The notes beneath the pieces are model-generated. The model made no database searches. It saw only the letters and a list, made by a program, of their open reading frames with translations, and was not told the origin of the DNA. Positions 18,923 to 26,010 of a stretch of 35,197 nucleotides of DNA are shown here, piece after piece (the first letter of the stretch is position 1; each line of letters opens with the position of its first letter). Position numbers and translations under genes: made by a program. The stretch is from Oscillospiraceae bacterium (lineage in GTDB: Bacteria; Bacillota_A; Clostridia; Oscillospirales; Oscillospiraceae), in NCBI GenBank assembly GCA_017398105.1, contig JAFQHF010000133.1:1-35197 (forward strand). Direction: 5' to 3'.

Positions 18923-20296
18923 TTAACCAAGTTTTGTTCCGACGATTTCTTTCTGTTGCTCTGTCGGCTCCCAGCTGAACTGGATATCTGCCAGAACATC
19001 CTCATAGCACAGCAAATATCGGTCATATTCGGAATCATCTCCAACATCTATCACATGGTAAACTTCCACCGCTCCCCAGGGAGCAGGATCTACCGGTTCA
19101 ATTTTATCCCGTTCCGCATAAGAAAGGTGGAGCTGATTGACCTGAGTCACATTCTTGATCATCTGCTTCCTGCAGCCATCATAAAGGAACGGCAACTTTA
19201 CCTTTACAAGATCGTATTCCATATGCGGAACTTCCGACCAATCCTCCACATCGAACCAGGGCCACTGCCGTACATGACGGTATGCCAGGAAAACCGACTC
19301 CTTGGGAGAGCCCTCCACCACATACTGGTGATCCACATCCAGCAGATCCTCCACCCGCAGGGGATGCGCCACCTGCATAAAGTCATCATCCTGATCAAAG
19401 GCCCCCTCCTCGTTCAAGGCCAAAGTACCGAAGGTAACCAGATTCTGCACTGTAAAGGCCAGCAGGAAGGTTATCAGAAAGCTTCCGATCCGGTTTGTAT
19501 TTTTCGATACCTTCCACCGCTTGAACAGCCGCTTGACCCAGTCTGCCGCAAAGAAAACCAAACCCATGCACACAGCCATGCCGCCCATAATGAACAGCAT
19601 CATCTTATCGGAAGCAAATGTGTAATTCACCACCAAATACACACCGTTCAGCGCCAGAATCCAAAGAGCTCCCTTCTGAATCACCGCCGTGCTGGGCACA
19701 TCCAGAAACTGTCCCTGCTCCGCCGCCTCTGCTGCCCGCTTATGCCAGCGGCGATACACCGTCAGCTCCGTCACCGCCAGAATAAATACCAGCAGCCAGC
19801 ACAATCCGCCAAACACCTTCATGGGGTCTGCCATAGTGGCAATGATGTTTCCGAATAATCCCATCAGGAAGAAAAATCCCATGACCACACTTAGCACCAG
19901 CAAAAACACATGTCCCCAGAAGAAATTCTTCATCATAGCAGCATGGATGGTCTCCACCTCCAGCACCGGGTCTGTCTCTATAGGGATTGGATTTTCCCTT
20001 TCGTTGCAGAACACCTGCATCTGGGCGGATGTACACACCAACTTCCAGCCGGTATGGGCACAGAAGTCCAGAAAGCGCTTCTGTGCTTCCGAAGGCTCCG
20101 GGTCAAACTCGGATGCCTTGGGGTAATAGCTGACTGCAAAGTGCAGCTTTCTCGGCTCCATCCGGCGATAGATCCAGCCGTAGTTTGCCATCCGTTCCAG
20201 CATCCAGCCCTTTTCCGCCATTTTTTCCAAATGAGAGGCAATTCCGGTATGGTTATAAAAGGACAGCACTTCCAAACGCCGTTTTGTCTTTCTCAT
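18923..20296 (-). CDS. DUF2812 domain membrane protein
   Basis: 457 residues. DUF2812 proteins are membrane proteins of unknown role, usually paired with a PadR regulator as here. The N-terminal soluble part (about 1-115) carries the family pattern EKMAEKGWMLERM...GWIYRRMEP and FAVSYYPKASEFDP, then CAHTGWKLVCTSAQMQVF. About six hydrophobic segments follow between about 125 and 320 (for example HVFLLVLSVVMGFFFLMGLF). The C-terminal 130 residues are soluble and probably a second repeat. Its ATG overlaps the padR stop by four bases. Confidence 0.85.
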   Translation of the reverse strand: MRKTKRRLEVLSFYNHTGIASHLEKMAEKGWMLERMANYGWIYRRMEPRKLHFAVSYYPKASEFDPEPSEAQKRFLDFCAHTGWKLVCTSAQMQVFCNERENPIPIETDPVLEVETIHAAMMKNFFWGHVFLLVLSVVMGFFFLMGLFGNIIATMADPMKVFGGLCWLLVFILAVTELTVYRRWHKRAAEAAEQGQFLDVPSTAVIQKGALWILALNGVYLVVNYTFASDKMMLFIMGGMAVCMGLVFFAADWVKRLFKRWKVSKNTNRIGSFLITFLLAFTVQNLVTFGTLALNEEGAFDQDDDFMQVAHPLRVEDLLDVDHQYVVEGSPKESVFLAYRHVRQWPWFDVEDWSEVPHMEYDLVKVKLPFLYDGCRKQMIKNVTQVNQLHLSYAERDKIEPVDPAPWGAVEVYHVIDVGDDSEYDRYLLCYEDVLADIQFSWEPTEQQKEIVGTKLG

Positions 20297-20613
20297 ACAG
20301 CATCCTCCTCAAACAATCTTTCATAGTCCCTGGCCTGGGCCCGGATACGGTCATATTCCTTTTTCAGCACATCCATTCCCTTTTCTGTCAGGATATAGCT
20401 TCTTCTGCGCCCCTCCACCTTCGTTTCACGGATAAAACCCTCTGCCAGAAACTGTTCCAGCAGATTGTACAGAGTTCCGGAGCCTACCTTAACCCGATTG
20501 GCCGTCATCTGCGGCACTTGATCCAGAATATCCAGGCCATAGCATTCTTCCTTCAGACAAAGCAGGATGTAAAACATCTGCTCTGTCAGCGTTTGAAATT
20601 TCTGTCGCGGCAT
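20293..20613 (-). CDS. PadR family transcriptional regulator
   Basis: 106 residues, typical of small PadR proteins. The winged helix is seen in LTEQMFYILLCLKEECYGLDI, VKVGSGTLYNLLEQFLAEGFI and KVEGRRRSYILTEKGM. These regulators repress their own operon and the adjacent membrane protein. AAAGGAGG lies upstream of the ATG at 20613. Two operator-like repeats overlap the promoter at 20630-20685, supporting autoregulation. It is the first gene of a two-gene operon with the DUF2812 gene. Confidence 0.93.
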   Translation of the reverse strand: MPRQKFQTLTEQMFYILLCLKEECYGLDILDQVPQMTANRVKVGSGTLYNLLEQFLAEGFIRETKVEGRRRSYILTEKGMDVLKKEYDRIRAQARDYERLFEEDAV

Positions 20614-20629
20614 TTGGCATTCCTCCTTT

Positions 20630-20685
20630 ATTGTCGAATATCGAGTATCTAATTATAGTATATTGTCGATTATCGAGAATGTCAA
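20630..20685 (-). promoter_or_regulatory. padR promoter with two operator-like repeats
   Basis: TTGACA (20680-20685), a 17-base spacer and TATACT (20657-20662). Two near-identical 19-base units, ATTGTCGAATATCGAGTAT (20630-20648) and ATTGTCGATTATCGAGAAT (20662-20680), lie 32 bases apart, three turns of DNA. One fills the promoter spacer, the other lies downstream of the start. Each is a partial palindrome around TCGA(N3)TCGA. Confidence 0.82.
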
Positions 20686-20694
20686 GTAAAAATA

Positions 20695-20796
20695 TAGGGC
20701 GGAGGCATGCCTCCGCCGGACAGTAACGGCATCTGAGCCATCACATCAGCCGCTCCGCTTCTGCGGCTGCCCGGCGGGGTCATGACCCCGCCCTAC
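20695..20796. repeat. TAGGGCGG-type palindromic repeat, paired perfect hairpins
   Basis: The ends TAGGGCGG and CCGCCCTA are inverted. The left half has the perfect palindrome GGCGGAGGCATGCCTCCGCC and the right half GGCGGGGTCATGACCCCGCC. A third hairpin (AGCCGC...GCGGCT) lies between them. It separates padR from the CobW-type operon. Confidence 0.65.
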
Positions 20797-20814
20797 AATT
20801 ATTTACTTTGGTTT

Positions 20815-21759
20815 TCAGAACGTACAAACATCCGGCATGGCAGGCTCTGCGCCTTTGACCACCTGGATGGCAGTCAGCACGGGGCCCAGGTCGCCCTTGT
20901 ACAGCTTGTGCTTTTCCGCGGTGATCTTTGCCGTCACCATGACCCAGCTGCGTGACTCCAGAGAGGATGCCTGCTCATACCGGCAGGGAATGCCGCAGAA
21001 CTGGATATCGTCCACACAGCAGGTCATCACAAACCGGCCGGGGGCAAAAATGCCGTTCTTGTCCCGGCGGAGCATGGCCACCTGGGCCTTGAAGCAGACA
21101 GTCTTGCCGTCGTACTTTTCCGGCTCCTCGGTCACATCCCGGTACCAGATGGCATAATCGTCATCATTCACACAGATCACGGGAGCGTTGATGTCAAAGG
21201 GCAGCGGATCTTCGATCTCGTCAAACTCGGTGGTGCCGTCGGTGTAGTCATACAGAATATCAATACGGCGGGAGGCGGCTCTTGCCAGCTTGTGGAAGGG
21301 CATCACGTCCGCACCCTTTTCCAGGCGGTTGAAGACCACCATCTGAGCCCCCACCAGCTTGTCCATGACCAGGTTGCGCATATTGGCATTATAGGCCATG
21401 ATGGTGGTGGAATCGGCAAACATGACCTCCTGGGCCACCACCCAGCTTTCGGGGAACTTCATATACAGGTCGCCCACCTGCTGCATGCCGTTCAGCTCTG
21501 CCACAATGCGTTCTGCCTTGTACTTCTTCTGCAGGGCGGAAAGCTGCTTGGTGGTAACGGTCTGCTGATCCAGAACCTCGATATAAACGTTCTTGTGGGG
21601 ATAGGTGGACAGGTCGTACTCTTCCTCGCCCTCTTCAAACAGCAGTACCAGTGTCCGTTCGCCTGCGTTAAAGCGCTCATCCTCGAAGGTCTCCTGGATG
21701 AACTTGGTCTTACCGGAGTCCAGGAATCCGGTGAAGGAATAAACAGGAATCTGCTGCAT
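20815..21759 (-). CDS. CobW/COG0523-type GTPase fused to a TIGR03943-like domain
   Basis: 314 residues. The N-terminal half is a CobW-like P-loop GTPase with GFLDSGKT (about 10-17) and a possible base-recognition stretch VVFNRLEKG (about 140). It lacks the CxCC metal motif of true COG0523 members. The C-terminal part (about 215-314) with GRFVMTCCVDDIQFCG and WVMVTAKI resembles the TIGR03943/YcgQ domain, usually partnered with a permease. The role is likely metal handling, by inference. The start follows GGGGTG inside the end of the upstream GTPase gene, three bases away, so the two are one operon. Confidence 0.78.
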   Translation of the reverse strand: MQQIPVYSFTGFLDSGKTKFIQETFEDERFNAGERTLVLLFEEGEEEYDLSTYPHKNVYIEVLDQQTVTTKQLSALQKKYKAERIVAELNGMQQVGDLYMKFPESWVVAQEVMFADSTTIMAYNANMRNLVMDKLVGAQMVVFNRLEKGADVMPFHKLARAASRRIDILYDYTDGTTEFDEIEDPLPFDINAPVICVNDDDYAIWYRDVTEEPEKYDGKTVCFKAQVAMLRRDKNGIFAPGRFVMTCCVDDIQFCGIPCRYEQASSLESRSWVMVTAKITAEKHKLYKGDLGPVLTAIQVVKGAEPAMPDVCTF

Positions 21760-21762
21760 ATC

Positions 21763-23169
21763 TTACACCCCAAACAGGACGGCTACGCCCTTCTCGTCCA
21801 GGTTTGCGCCGATGACGCACAGCTTGCCGGTAATATCGGCGGAGCCGGAGCGGATATTGTATTCCTCAGGCACATAGTCAAAGTGAATCCAGCTGCCGTC
21901 ATTGGCCATCAGGATGCCCTTGGCACGGAGCACCATGCCATACAGGCCGCTGTCCAGCTGCTTCAGCGCCAGTTCGATCTTTGCGGGGTCAAACTTCTTG
22001 GCCGTCTCCACGCCCCAGGAGGTGAAGACCTCGTCGGCATGATGATGGTGATGGTCATGATCATGGCAGCCGCAGGTGCAGTGCTCGTCATGGTCGTGGT
22101 GATGATGGTGATGCTCATGGTCGTGGTCGTGACCGCAGCAGCACTCGCCTTCCTCATGGTGGTGATGGTGATGCTCGTGCTCATGGTCGTGGTGACCGCA
22201 GCAGCACTCGTCTTCCTCGTGATCATGATGGTGATGCTCATGATGATGGGCGCAGTGCTCTTCCTCCACATGGCCGTGGTGATGCTCGTGGCAGCCCTCG
22301 TCGCCGTGGTGATGGCCGCAGCATGCGCCGTCCTCGTGATGATGGTGGTGCTCATGATTGTGGTCGTGGCCGCAGCAGCACTCGCCCTCTTCGTGATGGT
22401 GGTGATGATGCTCATGGTCGTGATCGTGACCGCAGCAGCACTCGCCGTCCTCATGGTGATGGTGCTCATGCTCGTGCTCATGATCGTGGCAGCCGCAGGT
22501 GCAATGCTCGTCATGCTCATGGTGATGATGATGCTCATGCTCCTGCTGCAGCTTTGCCAGCTCCGCCGCCAGGGTGGCCTTGCCCTCCATGGCGTGCAGC
22601 AGCTGCTCACCGGTCAGGTGGCCCCAGGGGGTAGTGACGATGGTGGCAGCGGCATTGTGCTCTCTCAGCAGTGCAACGGCAGCATCCAGCTTGGCCTGGG
22701 GAATGGAATCGGTACGGGACAGGATGATGGTGGACGCGGTCTCGATCTGGTTGTTGTAGAACTCACCGAAGTTCTTCATATAGACCTTCACCTTGCCGGC
22801 ATCCGCCACAGCCACGGTATAGCCCAGGGTCACTTCCTCATTTGTAACCTTGTTCACAGCACCGATCACATCGGACAGCTTGCCCACACCGGAGGGCTCG
22901 ATGAGGATGCGGTCAGGATGGTACTGCTCGATGACCTGGGTCAGGGCCTTTCCAAAATCACCCACCAGAGAGCAGCAGATGCAGCCGGAGTTCATCTCGG
23001 TAATGTTGATGCCCGCATCCTGCAGGAAACCGCCGTCAATACCGATCTCACCGAATTCGTTCTCGATCAGAACCAGCTTCTGGCCGGCATAAGCCTCCTG
23101 GATCATTTTCTTGATCAGCGTGGTCTTGCCTGCACCCAGGAAGCCACTGTAAATATCAATTTTGGTCAT
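21763..23169 (-). CDS. CobW/COG0523 GTPase with a giant His/Cys-rich metal-binding insert
   Basis: 468 residues. COG0523 GTPases deliver zinc, cobalt or other metals to target proteins. The N-terminal G domain has Walker A GFLGAGKT (9-16), the CxCC metal site in NSGCICCS (about 61-68), and ILIEPSGVG (Walker B/switch). A spacer of about 172 residues (about 208-380) is almost all His, Asp, Glu, Cys and Gly, with four CCCGH and one CCGH blocks and two CTCGCH blocks. The C-terminal CobW domain follows (about 385-468). The insert is far longer than the usual His tract. AAGGAAAAAG lies upstream of the ATG. Confidence 0.92.
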   Translation of the reverse strand: MTKIDIYSGFLGAGKTTLIKKMIQEAYAGQKLVLIENEFGEIGIDGGFLQDAGINITEMNSGCICCSLVGDFGKALTQVIEQYHPDRILIEPSGVGKLSDVIGAVNKVTNEEVTLGYTVAVADAGKVKVYMKNFGEFYNNQIETASTIILSRTDSIPQAKLDAAVALLREHNAAATIVTTPWGHLTGEQLLHAMEGKATLAAELAKLQQEHEHHHHHEHDEHCTCGCHDHEHEHEHHHHEDGECCCGHDHDHEHHHHHHEEGECCCGHDHNHEHHHHHEDGACCGHHHGDEGCHEHHHGHVEEEHCAHHHEHHHHDHEEDECCCGHHDHEHEHHHHHHEEGECCCGHDHDHEHHHHHHDHDEHCTCGCHDHDHHHHHADEVFTSWGVETAKKFDPAKIELALKQLDSGLYGMVLRAKGILMANDGSWIHFDYVPEEYNIRSGSADITGKLCVIGANLDEKGVAVLFGV

Positions 23170-23228
23170 AGTCGTCTTTTTCCTTCCAAAAGTTAGATTT
23201 TTATATGTTATTTATATTTCTCTTATTT

Positions 23229-23388
23229 ATGTTGTAAGTCTACATATCCATACGCATTCACAAAAAAGCAAAGAATATATGATGTCTTATGTTCTTCTAT
23301 TCTCTATTTACGCACCGCACAAAAGTCTACGTTTTTATTCAAAAATATTTACTACACCATTGACATTTTGTGTACAAATGTTGTAAGT
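23229..23388. repeat. Pair of 11-bp direct repeats ATGTTGTAAGT beside int
   Basis: Identical copies lie at 23229-23239 and 23378-23388, in the A+T-rich space between the GTPase gene and the int relic. Copy two is about 65 bases from the end of int, where arm-type or attachment sites are expected. The 284 bases between 23170 and 23453 hold no gene. A weak hairpin (GTGGGGTTTTCGG...GGAAAACCGCCAC, about 23387-23429) lies next to int. Confidence 0.4.
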
Positions 23389-23453
23389 GGGGTTTTCGGT
23401 TTTTCGTCATGCTTTCGGAAAACCGCCACGGGATATGATAACACACCTGTGAA

Positions 23454-24614
23454 CTAATTGCAACGTTTTTCCAGCAATTCCATGCTTTCATAGACCTTAT
23501 CCATCACATTGTCCGTGTAAATGTTCGGCGTTGTTCTGGCATCGGAATGGCCCATCAGATACTGGGCAGACTTCACATCCATATCGGAAGAGACGCATTT
23601 GGTGCAGAAAGTATGTCTCAGTACATGGGGTGTGCACCGATTGATCTTCACTGCACTCACTTCATTGTAGTGGATCATCAGTTTCCGCACGACATCCGCA
23701 TATTCAGAATGGGTTCTGGGTCTGCCGTTCCGTGTCACGGAGAGAAATCCAACATAGCCATCAATCATCACATCCAGCTTGATCTCATTTCGCTTTCGGA
23801 TCAGATTCATGGCGCTCTGCCGAACCTCCTGAGTCATGGGAATATCCCGGACACCATTCTCGGACTTGGGCTTGGTAATGGTGAGCCTTCCTACCAGTCT
23901 GACGATCTGCTTGTCCACATGGATCACATTTCTGGCAAAGTCAACATCCTGGATGGTCAGAGCTGCAAATTCGCTAATCCGCATTCCAGTGCCTGCAAGG
24001 ATCACAAACATATCCAGGTGTCTCTTGCCGATGATATCTTCCCGCAGAAACTTCCAAAGGCTCTCCTGCTGGCTCTGTGTCAGTGCCCGTACTTTGGGGG
24101 TGTCATCATCAATAATGGTCTTGATGGGAAATGCGCAGGGATTTCGCATCAGTGCATTGTCCTCACAGGCCATCTGAAATGCCATTTTCAGAAGCGTATG
24201 GACAGAATTGATCGTTCCAAAGGCTTTCCCTTCATCATGGAGCTGAATCAGAAACTGCTTGCAGTCTGCTATCCGGATCCGGTTGATGGGCATATGATAA
24301 AGCTTGCTGGGCTTGATCAGACACAGATAACGCATCATGGTTTCCCGAGTGGAATCCCGCCACTTACGTTTCAAAGAAAATGCACGATCCAGAGCATCGC
24401 ACAACGGATCACAGCCGTCAAAGAAGCTGACACCCTCGTCCAGCTACTTCTGAATTTCCTTCTCCTTTTTACGCAGTTCATTCAGATCCCGGTCATAGAT
24501 GGTTTGACGTTTTCCGCTGATGTCCTCATACCGAAACTGGTATAAGCCATCTTTGCGTTCACTTTCTCCAGTGCGTAATACACGGCCCTTGCTGTCCTTT
24601 CTTCGTTCAGACAA
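23454..24614 (-). pseudogene. Tn916-family tyrosine integrase, interrupted by an in-frame amber stop
   Basis: From TTG 24614 (AAAGGAAG eight bases upstream) the frame reads SERRKDSKGRVLRTGESERK, the N-terminal AP2-like arm-binding domain of the Tn916 Int family, through LRKKEKEIQK. It then meets TAG at 24444-24446 and continues in the same frame as LDEGVSFFDG. The core-binding and catalytic domains downstream are intact: R in GTGMRISE, HVLRHTFCT, GHSDARTT and the Tyr of NIYTDN. Total is about 386 codons, near the family norm. The 316-residue distal part alone would lack arm binding. A sequencing error is possible but the frame is otherwise clean. Confidence 0.85.
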
Positions 24615-24725
24615 GTCATCCACTTCCTTTCATCAGACAGGAAGAGCCTTGACATACACTGTAATTATAGCACTCTACTGTACAAAAATCTATACTGTTC
24701 TTCATTTTTATTCTGAATTGTCTCA

Positions 24726-24956
24726 TCAGACAGAGTAAGCCTCCTTCAAAAACTGAAGCAGAGCCTCCCGCTTAAACATCCGCTTCCGGCCTACAAACAG
24801 CACATAATCACAGCTGTTATCGTTGGACATCTCTCTGAGTTTGTTGATACCGATACCGGTATAGATAGAGGCTTCTTTCAAAGTCAGCAAGTGTTTTGCA
24901 TCCAGAGGTATGCTTTTTGCTTCTCTAGTATCAGGAAAGTTGTTCTGATTTTTCAT
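24726..24956 (-). CDS. Excisionase, Tn916 Xis-like
   Basis: 76 residues. Tn916-type Xis is a small winged-helix protein that steers Int towards excision. Matching features are LTLKEASIYTGIGINKLREM (helix-turn-helix) and VLFVGRKRMFKREALLQFLKE (wing and last helix). It lies 111 bases upstream of int on the same strand, the standard xis-int order. AGGAG is 12 bases before the ATG. No other genes of a conjugative transposon follow, so the element has decayed or was cut off here. Confidence 0.82.
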   Translation of the reverse strand: MKNQNNFPDTREAKSIPLDAKHLLTLKEASIYTGIGINKLREMSNDNSCDYVLFVGRKRMFKREALLQFLKEAYSV

Positions 24957-24991
24957 TTTCTAGCGTTTCTCCTAAATCTTATGTATTTCCG

Positions 24992-25018
24992 GTTTCAATA
25001 CCTCCGATCGCTTGAAAC
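24992..25018. promoter_or_regulatory. Inverted repeat GTTTCAA-N13-TTGAAAC upstream of xis
   Basis: A perfect 7-bp dyad with a 13-base spacer, 36 bases upstream of xis. It could be an operator or recombinase-accessory site; no match to a known site is claimed. Confidence 0.4.
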
Positions 25019-25060
25019 GTCCTTCTCTGTTGTTATGTAAATCGGAATACACAATTCTTT

Positions 25061-25174
25061 TTATCTCTCTAAGGCGTACAGACGGCGGATTTCAACCGCT
25101 CCATAGGGTTTCCCTTCCACCATTCCCATGGCGGAGCGACCCACGGTGTGACCCATGGCCATCGCAAGTATCAT
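25061..25174 (-). CDS. Possible 37-residue ORF upstream of xis
   Basis: The frame starts MILAMAMGHTVGRSAMG and ends VEIRRLYALER. No strong ribosome binding site is visible. The composition is protein-like and it lies in the same direction as xis, but no family is recognised. It could be a conserved small protein of the mobile element or chance. Confidence 0.35.
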   Translation of the reverse strand: MILAMAMGHTVGRSAMGMVEGKPYGAVEIRRLYALER

Positions 25175-25195
25175 TGTTAAAAGTATCTGTCTGCC

Positions 25196-25246
25196 TTATT
25201 CACTTTTCAAGGTACACGGCTGTAATGCCATCGTTGTGGAGGGCAT
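25196..25246 (-). CDS. Possible 16-residue ORF upstream of xis
   Basis: MPSTTMALQPCTLKSE, with AGAGGG seven bases before the ATG. It ends 21 bases before the 37-residue frame. It may be a leader peptide or a small protein of the element; function unknown. Confidence 0.35.
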   Translation of the reverse strand: MPSTTMALQPCTLKSE

Positions 25247-25360
25247 GATTTATCCCTCTATATATTTAATTAGCATTTGAAGAGGCAAAAATAAAAAATG
25301 CGACAAACCTTCTGAGAGGTTCTCAAAAAATAAGGATTCTCGACAGGAAATGTGGAACAA

Positions 25361-25527
25361 GAAAAAATCGCAGCAGGTTCCTACAAGAACTTGCTGCGGC
25401 AGAACATCTCTATTCACCTGAATAATTCTTCGGATTCTAAGAAAGATGTGTTTTGACTTCGATTATTTCTCTTTCACAAAGCACCCTCTGTGTCGGGCAT
25501 CTGGTAATTGCTGCAATTTCTTGCAGC
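25361..25527 (-). ncRNA. Candidate small RNA or attenuated leader, about 165 nt
   Basis: Transcription from the promoter at 25531-25559 would begin near 25524-25528. The RNA starts with GCTGCAA-GAAA-TTGCAGC (7-bp stem, GAAA loop) and holds smaller hairpins such as CACAGA...TTTGTG and TTCTT...GAAGAA. It ends in a strong terminator at 25361-25398 (CGCAGCA...TGCTGCG stem plus TTTTTT). A tiny frame MPDTEGAL with stop lies at 25474-25500. It could be a free-standing sRNA or a leader whose terminator controls downstream genes, as in resistance-gene attenuation. Confidence 0.55.
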
Positions 25528-25530
25528 TTC

Positions 25531-25559
25531 ATTATAACATACCTTTTCCCATTTGTCAC
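25531..25559 (-). promoter_or_regulatory. Promoter of the 25361-25527 RNA
   Basis: GTGACA (25554-25559), a 17-base spacer and TATAAT (25531-25536) on the minus strand. Confidence 0.75.
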
Positions 25560-25660
25560 GCATAAATCTAATTATTTCTTTACAAAAATACTCGTTATTT
25601 ATTAATTGACTATATTTTCACAATTATTTCATAATATTTCAAATATTCGTCCGGTAATGA

Positions 25661-25884
25661 CAAAAAGGACCGGAAGGATGGCTGCGAACACCGCATTCAC
25701 GTCTGAAAGCAGTCTTCCATTGCAATCATACCTTCCGGCAATCGATTCGAAGACCTTCACCGATTGTGGACCGCTACTGTTCTGCTTCGCTGCCGTCCGT
25801 ACCGATTTCCGCATGCCCTCTGACAGCGTCTAACGTCGGGTGCACGTCCGACGTACCGGTAACCTGGGTGCTTGATCTTGCCTT
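25661..25884 (-). ncRNA. Candidate structured RNA, about 224 nt, class unassigned
   Basis: A near-consensus promoter (25891-25919) precedes a highly structured, G+C-rich stretch in an A+T-rich surrounding. Hairpins: ACGTCGG...CCGACGT (25833-25854), and GCTGTC pairing with GGCAGC around GCATGCGGAAATCGGTACGG (about 25789-25827). The long closing stem is CCGGAAGGTATG with CATCCTTCCGG (25670-25738), enclosing TGCG-GTGTT-CGCA. TCCTTTTTG follows as a terminator tract. Short frames on both strands have no ribosome sites. I suspect a conserved Clostridia RNA class (raiA-motif-like by memory, unverified). Confidence 0.6.
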
Positions 25885-25890
25885 TTATTT

Positions 25891-25919
25891 GTTATAGTAC
25901 ATTTGTTCTTTTATGTCAA
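25891..25919 (-). promoter_or_regulatory. Promoter of the 25661-25884 RNA
   Basis: TTGACA (25914-25919), a 17-base spacer and TATAAC (25891-25896) on the minus strand. Confidence 0.8.
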
Positions 25920-26010
25920 GAAAGGTGCATTTTCAGAATGAGTCTGGGAGAGATTATTTACAAAAGACTAACCAGATGGACAATTCTTTCTGATTGGATC
26001 TTACATAACA

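Noticed and set aside
22030..22550. CRISPR-like or microsatellite array
   Set aside because: The periodicity is the codon pattern of His/Asp/Glu repeats within an open frame; there are no unique spacers of constant length.
21292..23196. 634-codon open frame on the plus strand with long Met/Val/Leu runs resembling membrane helices
   Set aside because: It is the complement of the His-rich (CAT/CAC) tract of the GTPase gene and has no ribosome binding site.
23170..23453. Promoter and zinc-type (Zur) operator for the GTPase operon
   Set aside because: No convincing -35/-10 pair or Zur dyad was found in this A+T-rich region; several weak candidates could not be ranked.
24444..24446. Amber codon in int read as pyrrolysine or by programmed read-through
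   Set aside because: No pyrrolysine machinery or read-through signal is seen; a simple nonsense mutation in a decaying element is sufficient.
25606..25833. 75-codon (+) and 61-codon (-) frames in the same stretch
   Set aside because: No ribosome binding sites, both strands open, and the stretch is better explained as a structured RNA with a promoter and terminator.
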